Assembly: GCA_030151885.1 (NCBI GenBank)
Contig: JASLCG010000015.1
Location: forward strand, 1 to 32,270
Length of the DNA: 32,270 nt
Direction of reading: 5' to 3'
From: Bacteroides sp.
GTDB taxonomy: Bacteria > Bacteroidota > Bacteroidia > Bacteroidales > Bacteroidaceae
Positions 17,613 through 25,081 of the stretch are shown one piece after another (within the stretch, counting starts at the first letter, position 1; the number at the start of each line of letters is the position of its first letter). The translations under genes and the position numbers were made by a program. Below the pieces are notes generated by a model that was not told the origin of the DNA, did no database searches, and worked only from the letters and a program-made list of their open reading frames with translations.

Positions 17613-17642
17613 AAAAAAAGCATTGAGAATAACTCAATGCTT
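17613..17642 (-). terminator. intrinsic terminator of the 5'-nucleotidase gene
   Basis: AAGCATTGAG (17618-17627) pairs perfectly with CTCAATGCTT (17633-17642) around a 5-base loop. On the minus strand a run of seven T (17613-17619) follows. It lies 100 bases past the stop codon. Confidence 0.75.
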
Positions 17643-17741
17643 AAATTTTATGACCATCAACAGTATCTCTTTTTTAAAATTCGAACAAAGTGGCTAATAC
17701 ACCGTATTAATCTCTTCCATCATCCGAACAGAGTGAAAACA

Positions 17742-18680
17742 TCAACAGTTATCTATTGCTTCTATATTGGCTACACCAAAAGGGATATGTACTGCTGGTA
17801 CATTTTTAAGATTCTTAAGATGTAGTTTTTGATCATCAAAAAAGATATGCGGTTTCATTACTTCTAGAATTGTAGCCTTGTTCACTCCACCCATAAAAAA
17901 AGCCTCATCGACAGATATTCCATGATATTTAAGCGTTGTAATTACTCTTTCATGCGCTGGGGCATTCCTAGCAGTAATAATACTAGTTCTTAATATAGGA
18001 GTGTACTCTTTATTCCTTTTAGCTTCTTGCTCTTCTAGCTTTTGGATTTTAGATATTTTCTGTAACAACTTACCCAATGGCCCTATATGAAGTGGATTAT
18101 TGGCATAAAGCACCTCATACTCATGATACTTCTCAATACCCTCTTTTTTATAAATAGCTTCCGACTCATCTCCAGCAATCACCCCATCAAAGTCAAATGC
18201 AATGCGAAGTTCTTGAGACTTATCGTCGTCAATTATTTTTGAATTTAATACAAATCCAGCTGGACAACCTGCACGCATTGCATCTTTAACATCACACTCA
18301 TTGCCCGATAAGAACAGAGATGTATCGTATGCACTTATGTACTTGTATGGCGAACTACCCGATAAAAAAGCAGCCCGTGTTATATCTAAATTATGTGCTG
18401 ATATAGATCTAAAAACACGTAACCCCGTATCAATATTATTCTTAGAGAGCAATATAACTTCAACAGGCTTATTATCTGGGAAGAATGAGTTAATGTGCAA
18501 CAGGCGCTTAATAAAAGGGAATGCTACGCCTGGTCTTAATTTTTTATTTAAATTTTTCTGTTGGTATTGCTCATAAGCCTCAAGCCCTTTTTCTCTAAAC
18601 ACTCTATCGGAGTCGGAAAGATTGAATAAAGCACTTGATGCTACTGCTACTACTAGTTTATCTTCTAAAGGATATCCCAT
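17742..18680 (-). CDS. 5'-nucleotidase, cytosolic cN-I family
   Basis: Cytosolic nucleoside monophosphate phosphatase of the cN-I type (Pfam 5_nucleotid family). It has no signal peptide. IAFDFDGVIAGDE contains the HAD-like nucleophile and proton donor, Asp163 and Asp165. SIITARNAP is motif II-like, and HIFFDDQ near residue 280 is a strong family signature shared with the eukaryotic cN-IA/IB enzymes. At 312 residues it matches the bacterial members. It is transcribed alone, with a -7-like box at 18729-18736 and a terminator at 17613-17642. The role is probably nucleotide salvage or turnover; the preferred nucleotide cannot be told. Confidence 0.88.
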   Translation of the reverse strand: MGYPLEDKLVVAVASSALFNLSDSDRVFREKGLEAYEQYQQKNLNKKLRPGVAFPFIKRLLHINSFFPDNKPVEVILLSKNNIDTGLRVFRSISAHNLDITRAAFLSGSSPYKYISAYDTSLFLSGNECDVKDAMRAGCPAGFVLNSKIIDDDKSQELRIAFDFDGVIAGDESEAIYKKEGIEKYHEYEVLYANNPLHIGPLGKLLQKISKIQKLEEQEAKRNKEYTPILRTSIITARNAPAHERVITTLKYHGISVDEAFFMGGVNKATILEVMKPHIFFDDQKLHLKNLKNVPAVHIPFGVANIEAIDNC

Positions 18681-18728
18681 AATTTTCTGTTATTATAAAC
18701 GAGTCTATTTTGCTAATTACTCAACTAG

Positions 18729-18736
18729 CAAATATA
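18729..18736 (-). promoter_or_regulatory. -7-like box of the 5'-nucleotidase gene
   Basis: On the minus strand this reads TATATTTG, a match to TAnnTTTG, about 48 bases upstream of the ATG. No convincing -33 partner is seen. Confidence 0.35.
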
Positions 18737-18814
18737 CACAAAGCGATATTAACTATAAGTTACTTATCTAATATATCTTACAAACAACAATCCTCTTGCA
18801 AGGTTTAAAAGCTA

Positions 18815-18865
18815 AAATAAAAAAACTCAGTTCCTATATTTCTATTGGACCTGAGCTTTTTATTT
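18815..18865. terminator. orphan bidirectional terminator-like hairpin
   Basis: AAATAAAAA (18815-18823), CTCAG (18826-18830) and TCC (18832-18834) pair with GGA (18847-18849), CTGAG (18851-18855) and TTTTTATTT (18857-18865). T-rich tracts follow on either strand. No annotated gene ends here: it lies in the gap between two divergent genes. Confidence 0.5.
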
Positions 18866-18957
18866 ACATCACGTAAAAAGTTATTTGTAGAATTTCAATA
18901 AGAACTATACATCAATTATCTCAATCAATGTTAATACGAAAGTACTCTTTTTAATTT

Positions 18958-19017
18958 AATAGGGATATTCCTATTTCCCTACTCTAACATAGGGAAACCT
19001 CTATTTTAAATAGAGGT
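18958..19017. repeat. cluster of three short inverted repeats upstream of the small lipoprotein
   Basis: AATAGG (18958-18963) and CCTATT (18970-18975) form a palindrome. TTTCCCTA (18974-18981) pairs with TAGGGAAA (18990-18997). ACCTCTATTT (18997-19006) pairs with AAATAGAGGT (19008-19017). The segment from 18989 to 19005 reappears with one change at 19555-19571, past the end of the gene. They could be operators of a dimeric regulator or leader hairpins. Confidence 0.45.
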
Positions 19018-19109
19018 CTTTCTTCCGACACATATACTTATTCCTATAACCTATTCAGTATAAATAGAATACTTTAGATGTATAAATCAACCACATAAAC
19101 AAATCTATT

Positions 19110-19445
19110 ATGAAAAACATTCTAGCCCTACTGATGCTGATGCTATCTTTTAGCTCTTGTTCTATATATGGCATAGCAACGCCTACAAACATTAGCTCTT
19201 TTTCGAAAGAGAACATTCCTTTAGGAATAGGACTTAACCAGTTTGAGTATGAACATCGCCCACCTACTACTAAAGATGTAAGAGTAGAGAATGGTATAAA
19301 GGTAGTAGAACTTAATTACGTAGAGTTTGCGAATTATAAGACCTATATCAAAACTAAGTTTAGGTTTGAGGATGATAAATTGGTATCTCAAGCACAAACA
19401 ACCGAAATTATTCAACCTAATGTTGTAGAGTGTAAACACGAATAA
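19110..19445 (+). CDS. small lipoprotein of unknown function
   Basis: A 111-residue protein with a lipoprotein signal (Cys17 in SFSSC) and a short mature part rich in beta-like segments. I recognise no domain. The mature part contains ENGIKVVELNYVEFANYKTYIKTKFRFEDDKL-type alternating residues, which suggest a small beta sheet. It is monocistronic: the nearest clear terminator is 340 bases downstream (19782-19821). The hairpin block upstream (18958-19017) and the related repeat at 19554-19571 bracket it, hinting at specific regulation. It is likely exported to the inner leaflet of the outer membrane. Confidence 0.75.
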   Translation: MKNILALLMLMLSFSSCSIYGIATPTNISSFSKENIPLGIGLNQFEYEHRPPTTKDVRVENGIKVVELNYVEFANYKTYIKTKFRFEDDKLVSQAQTTEIIQPNVVECKHE

Positions 19446-19553
19446 CTATGCTTAATGGAAAAAGCCAACCATTTAGTTGATGTGCATAATAAAAGCAACA
19501 TCTATCATGATTCTAACATCCTTGGATAGTACTAGAGCTACTTTCAAAAGGAG

Positions 19554-19571
19554 AATAGGGAAATCTCTATT
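19554..19571 (+). repeat. second copy of the ATAGGGAAAYCTCTATT repeat
   Basis: AATAGGGAAATCTCTATT here matches CATAGGGAAACCTCTATT at 18988-19005 at 16 of 18 positions. The two copies flank the small lipoprotein gene in the same orientation. Confidence 0.45.
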
Positions 19572-19721
19572 ACAATTATAGTTTTACTACCTGAATTTAT
19601 TGGGCCTTTTTCCGTTTTAACTGTACTTTAGTTATCGATATAAATACTATTGATAAATTATCATACAAAAATAGGTAAGCATTTTTTGAAGGTGAAAAAG
19701 ATTTTAGGAATAACATATCAC

Positions 19722-19821
19722 CTACTCAATTCAAGAGTAGATAAGCTTATCTTTTGACTAACAAACTCAATCATCACTTTTAAATAGCAAGAAATGCTCA
19801 ATAAGCTTTCTTGCTATTTTA
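19722..19821 (+). terminator. tandem hairpins ending in an intrinsic terminator
   Basis: CTACTC/GAGTAG (19722-19740) and the perfect palindrome AGATAAGCTTATCT (19739-19752) precede a 13-bp perfect stem. That stem joins AAATAGCAAGAAA (19782-19794) to TTTCTTGCTATTT (19807-19819), with inner GCT/AGC pairs, and TTTTATTT follows. The last stem is a convincing terminator. It lies 337 bases past the lipoprotein stop, so either that message has a long tail or another transcript ends here. Confidence 0.65.
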
Positions 19822-20027
19822 TTTAAAACAAATTGATAGCAAAGTTCTTAAACATCATTATAAAAGAGCTGTATAAGCACTTAAAAATGAAGTATAAAGC
19901 CATATATTCAAGAATGAGTAAAGTTTTTAGTATCTTTAAAAATGTTAAACAAAATGGTTTACTGTCACTAAAAGCAGGAGGCAGTAAAGTTAGTATTCAT
20001 TATTAAAGTAAGAAAGATTTTAAAATT

Positions 20028-20933
20028 ATGATGGCATATCTGGAAATTGGAATAAAACTTATTATTGGTATGATTTGCGTTTTGGTATATTTGCGTTCTT
20101 CTGGCAAAACCCAATTAGTACAATTATCTCCTATGAATGTTATTAATATGATAGTACTTGGTACACTCGTTGGAGGTACTATTTATACAGCTGGAATGGC
20201 TATCATTTTAAAAATGTTATTCGCATTTGCTATTTGGACGCTCATTAATATTATTATTCGATTATTATCCAAAAATAACGCTCTAGGACATCTTATACAT
20301 GGTCAAACAGAATTTGTTATTAAGAATGGAAAACTAAACTTAGCCTGTTTAAATAGAAATAATTTAAGCGTAGAGCAACTTATTGCTAAACTTAGAGCTC
20401 TTAATGTTTTCTCCCTTCTAGACATTGACAACGTACTGTACGAAACAGATGGGTCCTTAACTATCTTTAAACGTAAAGATTGCCCAGAAACATACTTGCT
20501 AGTTACAAATGGGGCTATTAGAGAAGAAGATTTGAAAGAGGCTAAGCAAAGTAAACAATGGCTTATCGATGAGCTAAAAAAACGAGACTTTGATAATATC
20601 GAAAGTCTAGCGTGTGTACAATGGGTCGTAAATGAAGGATTCTATATTGTAGATAATGAAGGTACAATACATGCTAAAAGAGATGAAAGACAAGGAAGAG
20701 GTTATAAAGGCAGATCGAAATATACTAGAAAACGTCGACCACAAAGAGGTACAGAAGAAACAACCAAAACTGTGAACAAAAACAGGGATAAAGTAGTTGA
20801 TAATAATGAGGAAGCAACTAAGAAACCTAAACGAAGAGCTCCTCGTAAAAAGAGAACTACTGATCAAGTTACAGAAGGTAAAGAGCAATCTACAATTAAA
20901 CGTTCTGAAACGAAAGTATCAGAAGAGAGTTAA
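20028..20933 (+). CDS. DUF421 (YetF/YcaP-like) membrane protein with basic C-terminal tail
   Basis: Inner-membrane protein of the DUF421 family, function unknown. Three predicted membrane helices lie at about residues 5-24, 36-56 and 58-80. They are followed by the cytoplasmic DUF421 domain (about 85-165), with GQTEFVIKNGKL and the LRALNVFSLLDIDNVLYETDGSLTIF-type core that defines the family. Residues about 212-301 form an additional low-complexity tail very rich in Lys and Arg, with no hydrophobic core. This tail is beyond the family's usual length (about 160-230 residues). Two adjacent ATG codons (20028, 20031) are both possible starts. The YtxH-like gene follows 82 bases downstream on the same strand and shares its terminator, so they may be co-transcribed. 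Confidence 0.85.
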   Translation: MMAYLEIGIKLIIGMICVLVYLRSSGKTQLVQLSPMNVINMIVLGTLVGGTIYTAGMAIILKMLFAFAIWTLINIIIRLLSKNNALGHLIHGQTEFVIKNGKLNLACLNRNNLSVEQLIAKLRALNVFSLLDIDNVLYETDGSLTIFKRKDCPETYLLVTNGAIREEDLKEAKQSKQWLIDELKKRDFDNIESLACVQWVVNEGFYIVDNEGTIHAKRDERQGRGYKGRSKYTRKRRPQRGTEETTKTVNKNRDKVVDNNEEATKKPKRRAPRKKRTTDQVTEGKEQSTIKRSETKVSEES

Positions 20934-21015
20934 AAAGCGGAACTACAAAAAATTGAATGGTGAAGCACTCTTGGAATTTCTCTAACAATATGTTTAACAA
21001 TTAAAAATTACAATT

Positions 21016-21300
21016 ATGAGAAAAGTTTTATTGGCAATCTCAATTGGTGCAATAGGTGCTGCTGTAGGTTACATGGTTAGAAGAATGGAAGAAAAAGGTG
21101 CATTTGATGATTTAAAAGATGATTTCAATGCTTGTGTAGCTAAAGGCAAAAAAGCAGGTAAAAACTTTGTAGATAAATCTAAAAATGAGATGGAATATCT
21201 ACAAGATAGAGCTCAACAATACATTGGCCGTGGCAAACAAAATGTTAGTCAAGTGGTAAATGAAGTACAAAGTAAAGTAGATGAGCAACTAGATAAATAG
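21016..21300 (+). CDS. YtxH-like small envelope/stress protein
   Basis: A 94-residue protein with a Gly/Ala-rich N-terminal hydrophobic segment (residues 4-20, AISIGAIGAAVGYMVRR) followed by a charged, probably helical coiled tail. This is the layout of YtxH-like proteins, some of which are stress-induced in other bacteria. The exact function is unknown. It lies after the DUF421 gene and before a clear terminator at 21334-21375. Confidence 0.75.
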   Translation: MRKVLLAISIGAIGAAVGYMVRRMEEKGAFDDLKDDFNACVAKGKKAGKNFVDKSKNEMEYLQDRAQQYIGRGKQNVSQVVNEVQSKVDEQLDK

Positions 21301-21333
21301 TTGTAACTTTTTTACTTTATAAAACAAAAAATA

Positions 21334-21375
21334 AAATAAGACAATGTAGCATAGACTTCATTGTCTTATTTTTTT
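21334..21375 (+). terminator. intrinsic terminator after the YtxH-like gene
   Basis: AAATAAGACAATG (21334-21346) pairs perfectly with CATTGTCTTATTT (21359-21371) around a 12-base loop. A T-run continues to 21375. Confidence 0.85.
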
Positions 21376-21481
21376 AAGAGCAATAAAACTAGTATTTTTA
21401 CATAAGTAAAGTTTTAAAGATTGCTAAACAATCCCTGGTGGGACTTGTTACTTAATCTAAACAGATATAAAAAATAAATTT

Positions 21482-22879
21482 ATGATACTAAAAAAGACCA
21501 ATTCAATAGATTTGAAAGGTAGTGTAGCATATCTACTACCTAAGTCTGGAGACGTTCAAGGACTACCTAAAGAGTTAGAAGCATTTATTCAAGAGTTTAA
21601 GACTTCTAAAGAAGACGAAAGCTTTATGAAAGTAGGTAAACAATACATCTTCTTTATCAAAGAGCAAGATGATATGGAAAAACTACGTGTAGCTGGTTAT
21701 AATATTCGCAAACAACTTTGCAAAAAGATAGATAACATTACTCTTGTTGGTAATGGTTGCCCTATCCTAGCTATAGCTGAAGGCTTAGCATTATCAAATT
21801 ATCAATTCTTAAAATACTTTTCTGACAAAGAAGAAAAAGAATATGCATTAAAAGAAATTTTAATTTGTGGAGAAGTTGAAGATGAAAAGATAGATTATCT
21901 TAATAACACAATAAAAGCTGTGTACTGGGCTAGAAATATGGTAAACGAACCTGTTTGTTACCTAACTGCTGAAAAACTAGCTGAAGAGGCTCAAACACTA
22001 GGTAAAGAGGCTAATATCGATGTTAAAGTGCTTAATAAAGCACAAATTGAAGAGCTAAAAATGGGTGGACTTCTAGCAGTTAACAAAGGCTCTATCCTAC
22101 CTCCTACATTCACAATTATGGAGTATAAACCAGCTAATCCAATCAATAAGAAACCGATTGTACTAGTAGGTAAAGGTATTGTTTTTGATACAGGTGGTTT
22201 AAGTCTTAAGCCAACAGCTGGATCTATGGATAGCATGAAGAGTGATATGGGTGGTGCTGCTTGTATGATTGGATCTATCTATGCTGCTGCTTTAAACAAA
22301 CTTAATGTACATATTATTGGATTAATTCCTGCTACTGACAACCGTCCTGGAGAAATTGCTTATACTCCTGGTGATATTATTACTATGTATGACGGCACTA
22401 CCGTTGAAGTGTTAAATACTGACGCTGAAGGTAGAATGATTCTTGCTGATGCCATAGCTTATGGAAATCAATATGAACCAGAAGTTATTATCGATGCTGC
22501 TACCTTAACTGGTGCTGCTCTTATTGTTGCTGGAGATAAGGCTTCTTGTGTTATGGGTAACGCCGATCAAAAAGTATTAAATGAACTTATTGAAGCAGGT
22601 GCTCATGTACATGAAAGATTAGTACAACTTCCTTTCTGGGATGATTACAAAGAGTTACTAAAATCTTCTGTTGCTGATATGAAGAATATTGGTGGCAGAC
22701 TTGCTGGTACAATTACAGCTGGTAAGTTCCTAGAGCATTTTGCTAAGTACCCTTACGTACACATTGATATTGCTGGTCCTGCATTTATTGAAGGAGCAGA
22801 ACAGAATTATAAAGGTATTGGTGGTACTGGTACTGGAATACGTACACTTACAAACTTTTTTAAGAACTACAAAGGATAA
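21482..22879 (+). CDS. leucyl aminopeptidase, M17 family (PepA-like)
   Basis: Cytosolic di-metal exopeptidase that removes N-terminal residues from peptides. It has no signal peptide. The N-terminal domain (1-150) is of the usual macro-like M17 form. The catalytic domain shows every key residue of the family: Lys231 and Asp236 in GKGIVFDTGG, Lys243 in LSLKP, Asp255 in MKSDMGG, and Asp314, Glu316 and Arg318 in the signature NTDAEGRMILADA. The 465-residue length is normal. A TATTTTTA box at 21393-21400 may be its -7 element. It is monocistronic and ends at a two-way terminator (22900-22940) shared with the convergent NigD-like gene. Confidence 0.95.
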   Translation: MILKKTNSIDLKGSVAYLLPKSGDVQGLPKELEAFIQEFKTSKEDESFMKVGKQYIFFIKEQDDMEKLRVAGYNIRKQLCKKIDNITLVGNGCPILAIAEGLALSNYQFLKYFSDKEEKEYALKEILICGEVEDEKIDYLNNTIKAVYWARNMVNEPVCYLTAEKLAEEAQTLGKEANIDVKVLNKAQIEELKMGGLLAVNKGSILPPTFTIMEYKPANPINKKPIVLVGKGIVFDTGGLSLKPTAGSMDSMKSDMGGAACMIGSIYAAALNKLNVHIIGLIPATDNRPGEIAYTPGDIITMYDGTTVEVLNTDAEGRMILADAIAYGNQYEPEVIIDAATLTGAALIVAGDKASCVMGNADQKVLNELIEAGAHVHERLVQLPFWDDYKELLKSSVADMKNIGGRLAGTITAGKFLEHFAKYPYVHIDIAGPAFIEGAEQNYKGIGGTGTGIRTLTNFFKNYKG

Positions 22880-22899
22880 ATTATCCCGCCTTATAACAT

Positions 22900-22940
22900 A
22901 AAAAAGCAGGTTGTGTAACATTAACACAACCTGCTTTTTT
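22900..22940. terminator. bidirectional intrinsic terminator
   Basis: A 17-bp perfect stem joins AAAAAAGCAGGTTGTGT (22900-22916) to ACACAACCTGCTTTTTT (22924-22940), with a 7-base loop and T-runs on both strands. It separates the aminopeptidase (plus) from the NigD-like gene (minus). Confidence 0.92.
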
Positions 22941-22973
22941 ATTATCTTAATTTGTAATCTATGTAAGTATTAA

Positions 22974-23732
22974 TTACACTTCTGGATTTGGTTTTTCTAC
23001 TTCTTCGGGTTTATTCACTTCAAAATTATGAGAAACTACATCTGCTAGACCTTTCAAATTCTTGTAGTGAATCTTAATACCTTTATAGTTTTCTAAATCT
23101 ATATCTTTTAATGTATCTAATTTAAAAGAGACTCTTCCCAATACATACTTAGAAGTATCAACGTTCTCCTTGTTCATATTTCTTAGCTCTAAATGTAGAT
23201 ACTCATCTTCATCGTATTTGCTATTTTCATTGAGTATTAACGATACTTTTTGAGAAGCATAAGGATTAAAGTATGTATAGGCTACGTCTATTGCAGGTAA
23301 ATCAAACCTCACACCACCAAAAAAGTTTGAAGCTACAAGCCCAATTACATCAGATCCGAATTTATCTTCTTGATCTTTCTTTAATACTTCGATATCTTTA
23401 GTTGTTACTTTATCAAGCGAGTTTAAACGAACATAGTGATCAAACTCTCCTTGCTTATCCGATAATAATGTAATATTTACTAAAGCACGTTGACCATCTT
23501 CTAACGTTTTGTTTACGTAGATTGGAGCAGCTACCCAATACTTCTTATTTAAACCATAATCTACCAAATAAAAAGTTTTCTGAGGATTATTTTCAGCAGG
23601 AACCTTAACCGTTACATAATGAAACTCAAAGTTTCCTAATGAATAACCATCATCATTATTACATCCATATAAAAACATCATAGCTAATACAGCTATAAAA
23701 GCGGGAATAATGTTAGAGTAAATCTTTTTCAT
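22974..23732 (-). CDS. NigD-like lipoprotein
   Basis: Exported lipoprotein of the Bacteroidales NigD-like family, function unclear. Cys24 sits in a lipobox (LYGC) and is followed by NNDDGYSLGNFEFHYVTVK, which matches the conserved start of NigD-like proteins (C-x-DD-GYSLG). The N-terminal half is OB-like and the C-terminal half a beta-sandwich by family knowledge. At 252 residues it has normal length. The last ten residues are Pro/Glu-rich. It is monocistronic and convergent with the aminopeptidase gene. I see no clear promoter box. Confidence 0.85.
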   Translation of the reverse strand: MKKIYSNIIPAFIAVLAMMFLYGCNNDDGYSLGNFEFHYVTVKVPAENNPQKTFYLVDYGLNKKYWVAAPIYVNKTLEDGQRALVNITLLSDKQGEFDHYVRLNSLDKVTTKDIEVLKKDQEDKFGSDVIGLVASNFFGGVRFDLPAIDVAYTYFNPYASQKVSLILNENSKYDEDEYLHLELRNMNKENVDTSKYVLGRVSFKLDTLKDIDLENYKGIKIHYKNLKGLADVVSHNFEVNKPEEVEKPNPEV

Positions 23733-24186
23733 AATCTTAATATTTGTCGTTTATAATTCTAAATATAATATAAAATAGTAATTTCAGACTGTATATTCAA
23801 CCTATTTTTTAATATTTATAAAGTTTATTAATACGTTTAAGTTTTATTTTTGTGCATAAAATGCTTCTTAAATTACAAAAACATTACTATTTACATAAGA
23901 ATTAATTTCAAAACAATAGATCCCACCAAATAGCTATCAGCTAGTTCAAACAACAATACCCTTAAAGTAAAATATACAGGTAGTAATTATTTTATATAAT
24001 ACCGTAAAATATAGCACCGTTCATTCTTTGTATATTTATACTTAGAAACCACTAAATAGAAATACTAAATTGTATAGTAAATACACTGTGTTATGTTACA
24101 TTTTACATACATAATAACCTATAAAAATAACGAATCTCTATATTGTTTTATTTTAATATTACCACAAATAAAAAAGTTAGCTAAAA

Positions 24187-24216
24187 AATATTATTTATAA
24201 CTCAAAAAATAATATT
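24187..24216. repeat. 10-bp inverted repeat upstream of the hydrolase
   Basis: AATATTATTT (24187-24196) is mirrored by AAATAATATT (24207-24216) around a 10-base spacer. It falls where the -33 region of the hydrolase promoter should be, so an operator is possible. Chance is also possible in DNA this AT-rich. Confidence 0.35.
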
Positions 24217-24232
24217 CTTAAGATTTTCGATT

Positions 24233-24240
24233 TAAATTTG
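24233..24240 (+). promoter_or_regulatory. -7-like box close to the hydrolase start
   Basis: TAAATTTG fits TAnnTTTG and ends only 9 bases before the ATG at 24250. If used, the message would have almost no leader. Confidence 0.35.
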
Positions 24241-24249
24241 TAAAACAAT

Positions 24250-24909
24250 ATGGAAATCGAAGTAAATAACATAATACTATCTTACTCCAAAGCAGGACAA
24301 GGTCGGCCCTTCATTCTTCTACATGGGAATGGAGAGGATAGGCATATCTATGATGTGCTTAGCATTAAGCTACAACAGCTTTTTACAGTATACACTATAG
24401 ATAGTAGAAACCATGGCAAGAGCAGTAAGACTACTGACTACTCTTATAACACTATGGCAGAAGATATTTATCAATTCGTACAACAGTTAAATCTAAATGA
24501 AGCTTACATTCTAGGCTTTAGTGATGGTGCTATTGTGGCTCTTACTCTTGAGTTAAAGTACCCGAATACCTTTAGCAAGATGGCTCTTTTAGGATTAAAC
24601 TTAAAACCTACCGATTTTACTGACGAGAACTATGTATTCCTACAAAATGAGTATAAAAAAAGTCAAGACGAACTGATTAAACTAATGCTTGAGCAGCCTA
24701 ATATTGAGCTAGAGCAACTACGTGATATTAAAATACCCTGCCTTATTATTGCTGCCGAACATGATTTATACAAACCTGGGCTATATACAAGTATTATGAA
24801 AGAACTTGCTGCGGTCGCCTACATTGAGATGAAAAACCATGACCACGCAAGTTACGTAATAGATCAAGATATACTCTACCCTATTATTCAAGCTCATTTT
24901 TCTAATTAA
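24250..24909 (+). CDS. compact alpha/beta-hydrolase
   Basis: Cytosolic serine hydrolase of the alpha/beta fold with no signal peptide. The HGNG oxyanion motif (25-28), TIDSRNHGKS (49-58), nucleophile Ser91 in GFSDG, acid Asp172 in AEHD and base His199 (or His197) in NHDHASY are all present, so it should be active. It is small (219 residues): the cap between about 120 and 160 is short, as in simple esterases and thioesterase-like members. The substrate cannot be predicted. It is monocistronic with its own terminator at 24929-24966. Confidence 0.88.
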   Translation: MEIEVNNIILSYSKAGQGRPFILLHGNGEDRHIYDVLSIKLQQLFTVYTIDSRNHGKSSKTTDYSYNTMAEDIYQFVQQLNLNEAYILGFSDGAIVALTLELKYPNTFSKMALLGLNLKPTDFTDENYVFLQNEYKKSQDELIKLMLEQPNIELEQLRDIKIPCLIIAAEHDLYKPGLYTSIMKELAAVAYIEMKNHDHASYVIDQDILYPIIQAHFSN

Positions 24910-24928
24910 AAATTAAAATATTAAAATG

Positions 24929-24966
24929 AAAGCAAGTAATCTATTCGTGGTTACTTGCTTTTTTTA
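24929..24966 (+). terminator. intrinsic terminator of the hydrolase gene
   Basis: AAAGCAAGTAA (24929-24939) pairs perfectly with TTACTTGCTTT (24951-24961), followed by more T to 24965. It lies 20 bases past the stop codon. Confidence 0.88.
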
Positions 24967-25081
24967 TACAAATTCAATAGTCACAAATATCAATCAGTGA
25001 AATTGATTAAGTGGTGGCAAATAATAATGAAAGGCTACACTAAACATTACTAACCAGTGCATTGATACAAAACAAGTAATT

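Larger units (their letters stand above)
17348..17741. other. intergenic region between the HTCS and the 5'-nucleotidase
   Basis: The convergent gap contains a nested GC-richer hairpin (17427-17501) and the terminator of the 5'-nucleotidase (17613-17642). No reading frame is supported. The remaining bases show nothing I can name. Confidence 0.6.
18681..19109. other. intergenic region upstream of the small lipoprotein
   Basis: This 429-base stretch holds the -7-like box of the divergent 5'-nucleotidase, an orphan two-way terminator-like hairpin (18815-18865), and a dense block of short hairpins (18958-19017) ahead of the lipoprotein gene. No reading frame is supported. Confidence 0.55.
19446..20027. 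other. intergenic region between the lipoprotein and the DUF421 gene
   Basis: This 582-base gap contains a repeat related to the upstream hairpin block (19554-19571), two adjacent inverted repeats (19722-19740 and 19739-19752) and a strong terminator (19782-19821). It also has a TATCTTTA box (19931-19938) that may be the -7 of the DUF421 gene, and an inverted TTTACTG ... CAGTAAA pair near 19958-19988. No reading frame is supported. Confidence 0.55.
23733..24249. other. intergenic region between the NigD-like and hydrolase genes
   Basis: This very AT-rich divergent gap contains a 10-bp inverted repeat (24187-24216) and a TAAATTTG box (24233-24240) just ahead of the hydrolase. A plus-strand TATTTTTG box near 23846 has no gene after it. 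No reading frame or RNA is supported. Confidence 0.5.

Noticed and set aside
20797..20985. 62-residue frame overlapping the end of the DUF421 gene
   Set aside because: Lys-rich because it reads the basic tail region in another frame. No frameshift is needed, since the main frame ends at a proper stop.
19917..21431. Shared AGTAAAGTTTT and GYTAAACAA words upstream of the DUF421 and aminopeptidase genes
   Set aside because: The two words are 27 bases apart in one copy and 18 in the other. The -7-like box lies on opposite sides, so a common promoter element is not supported.
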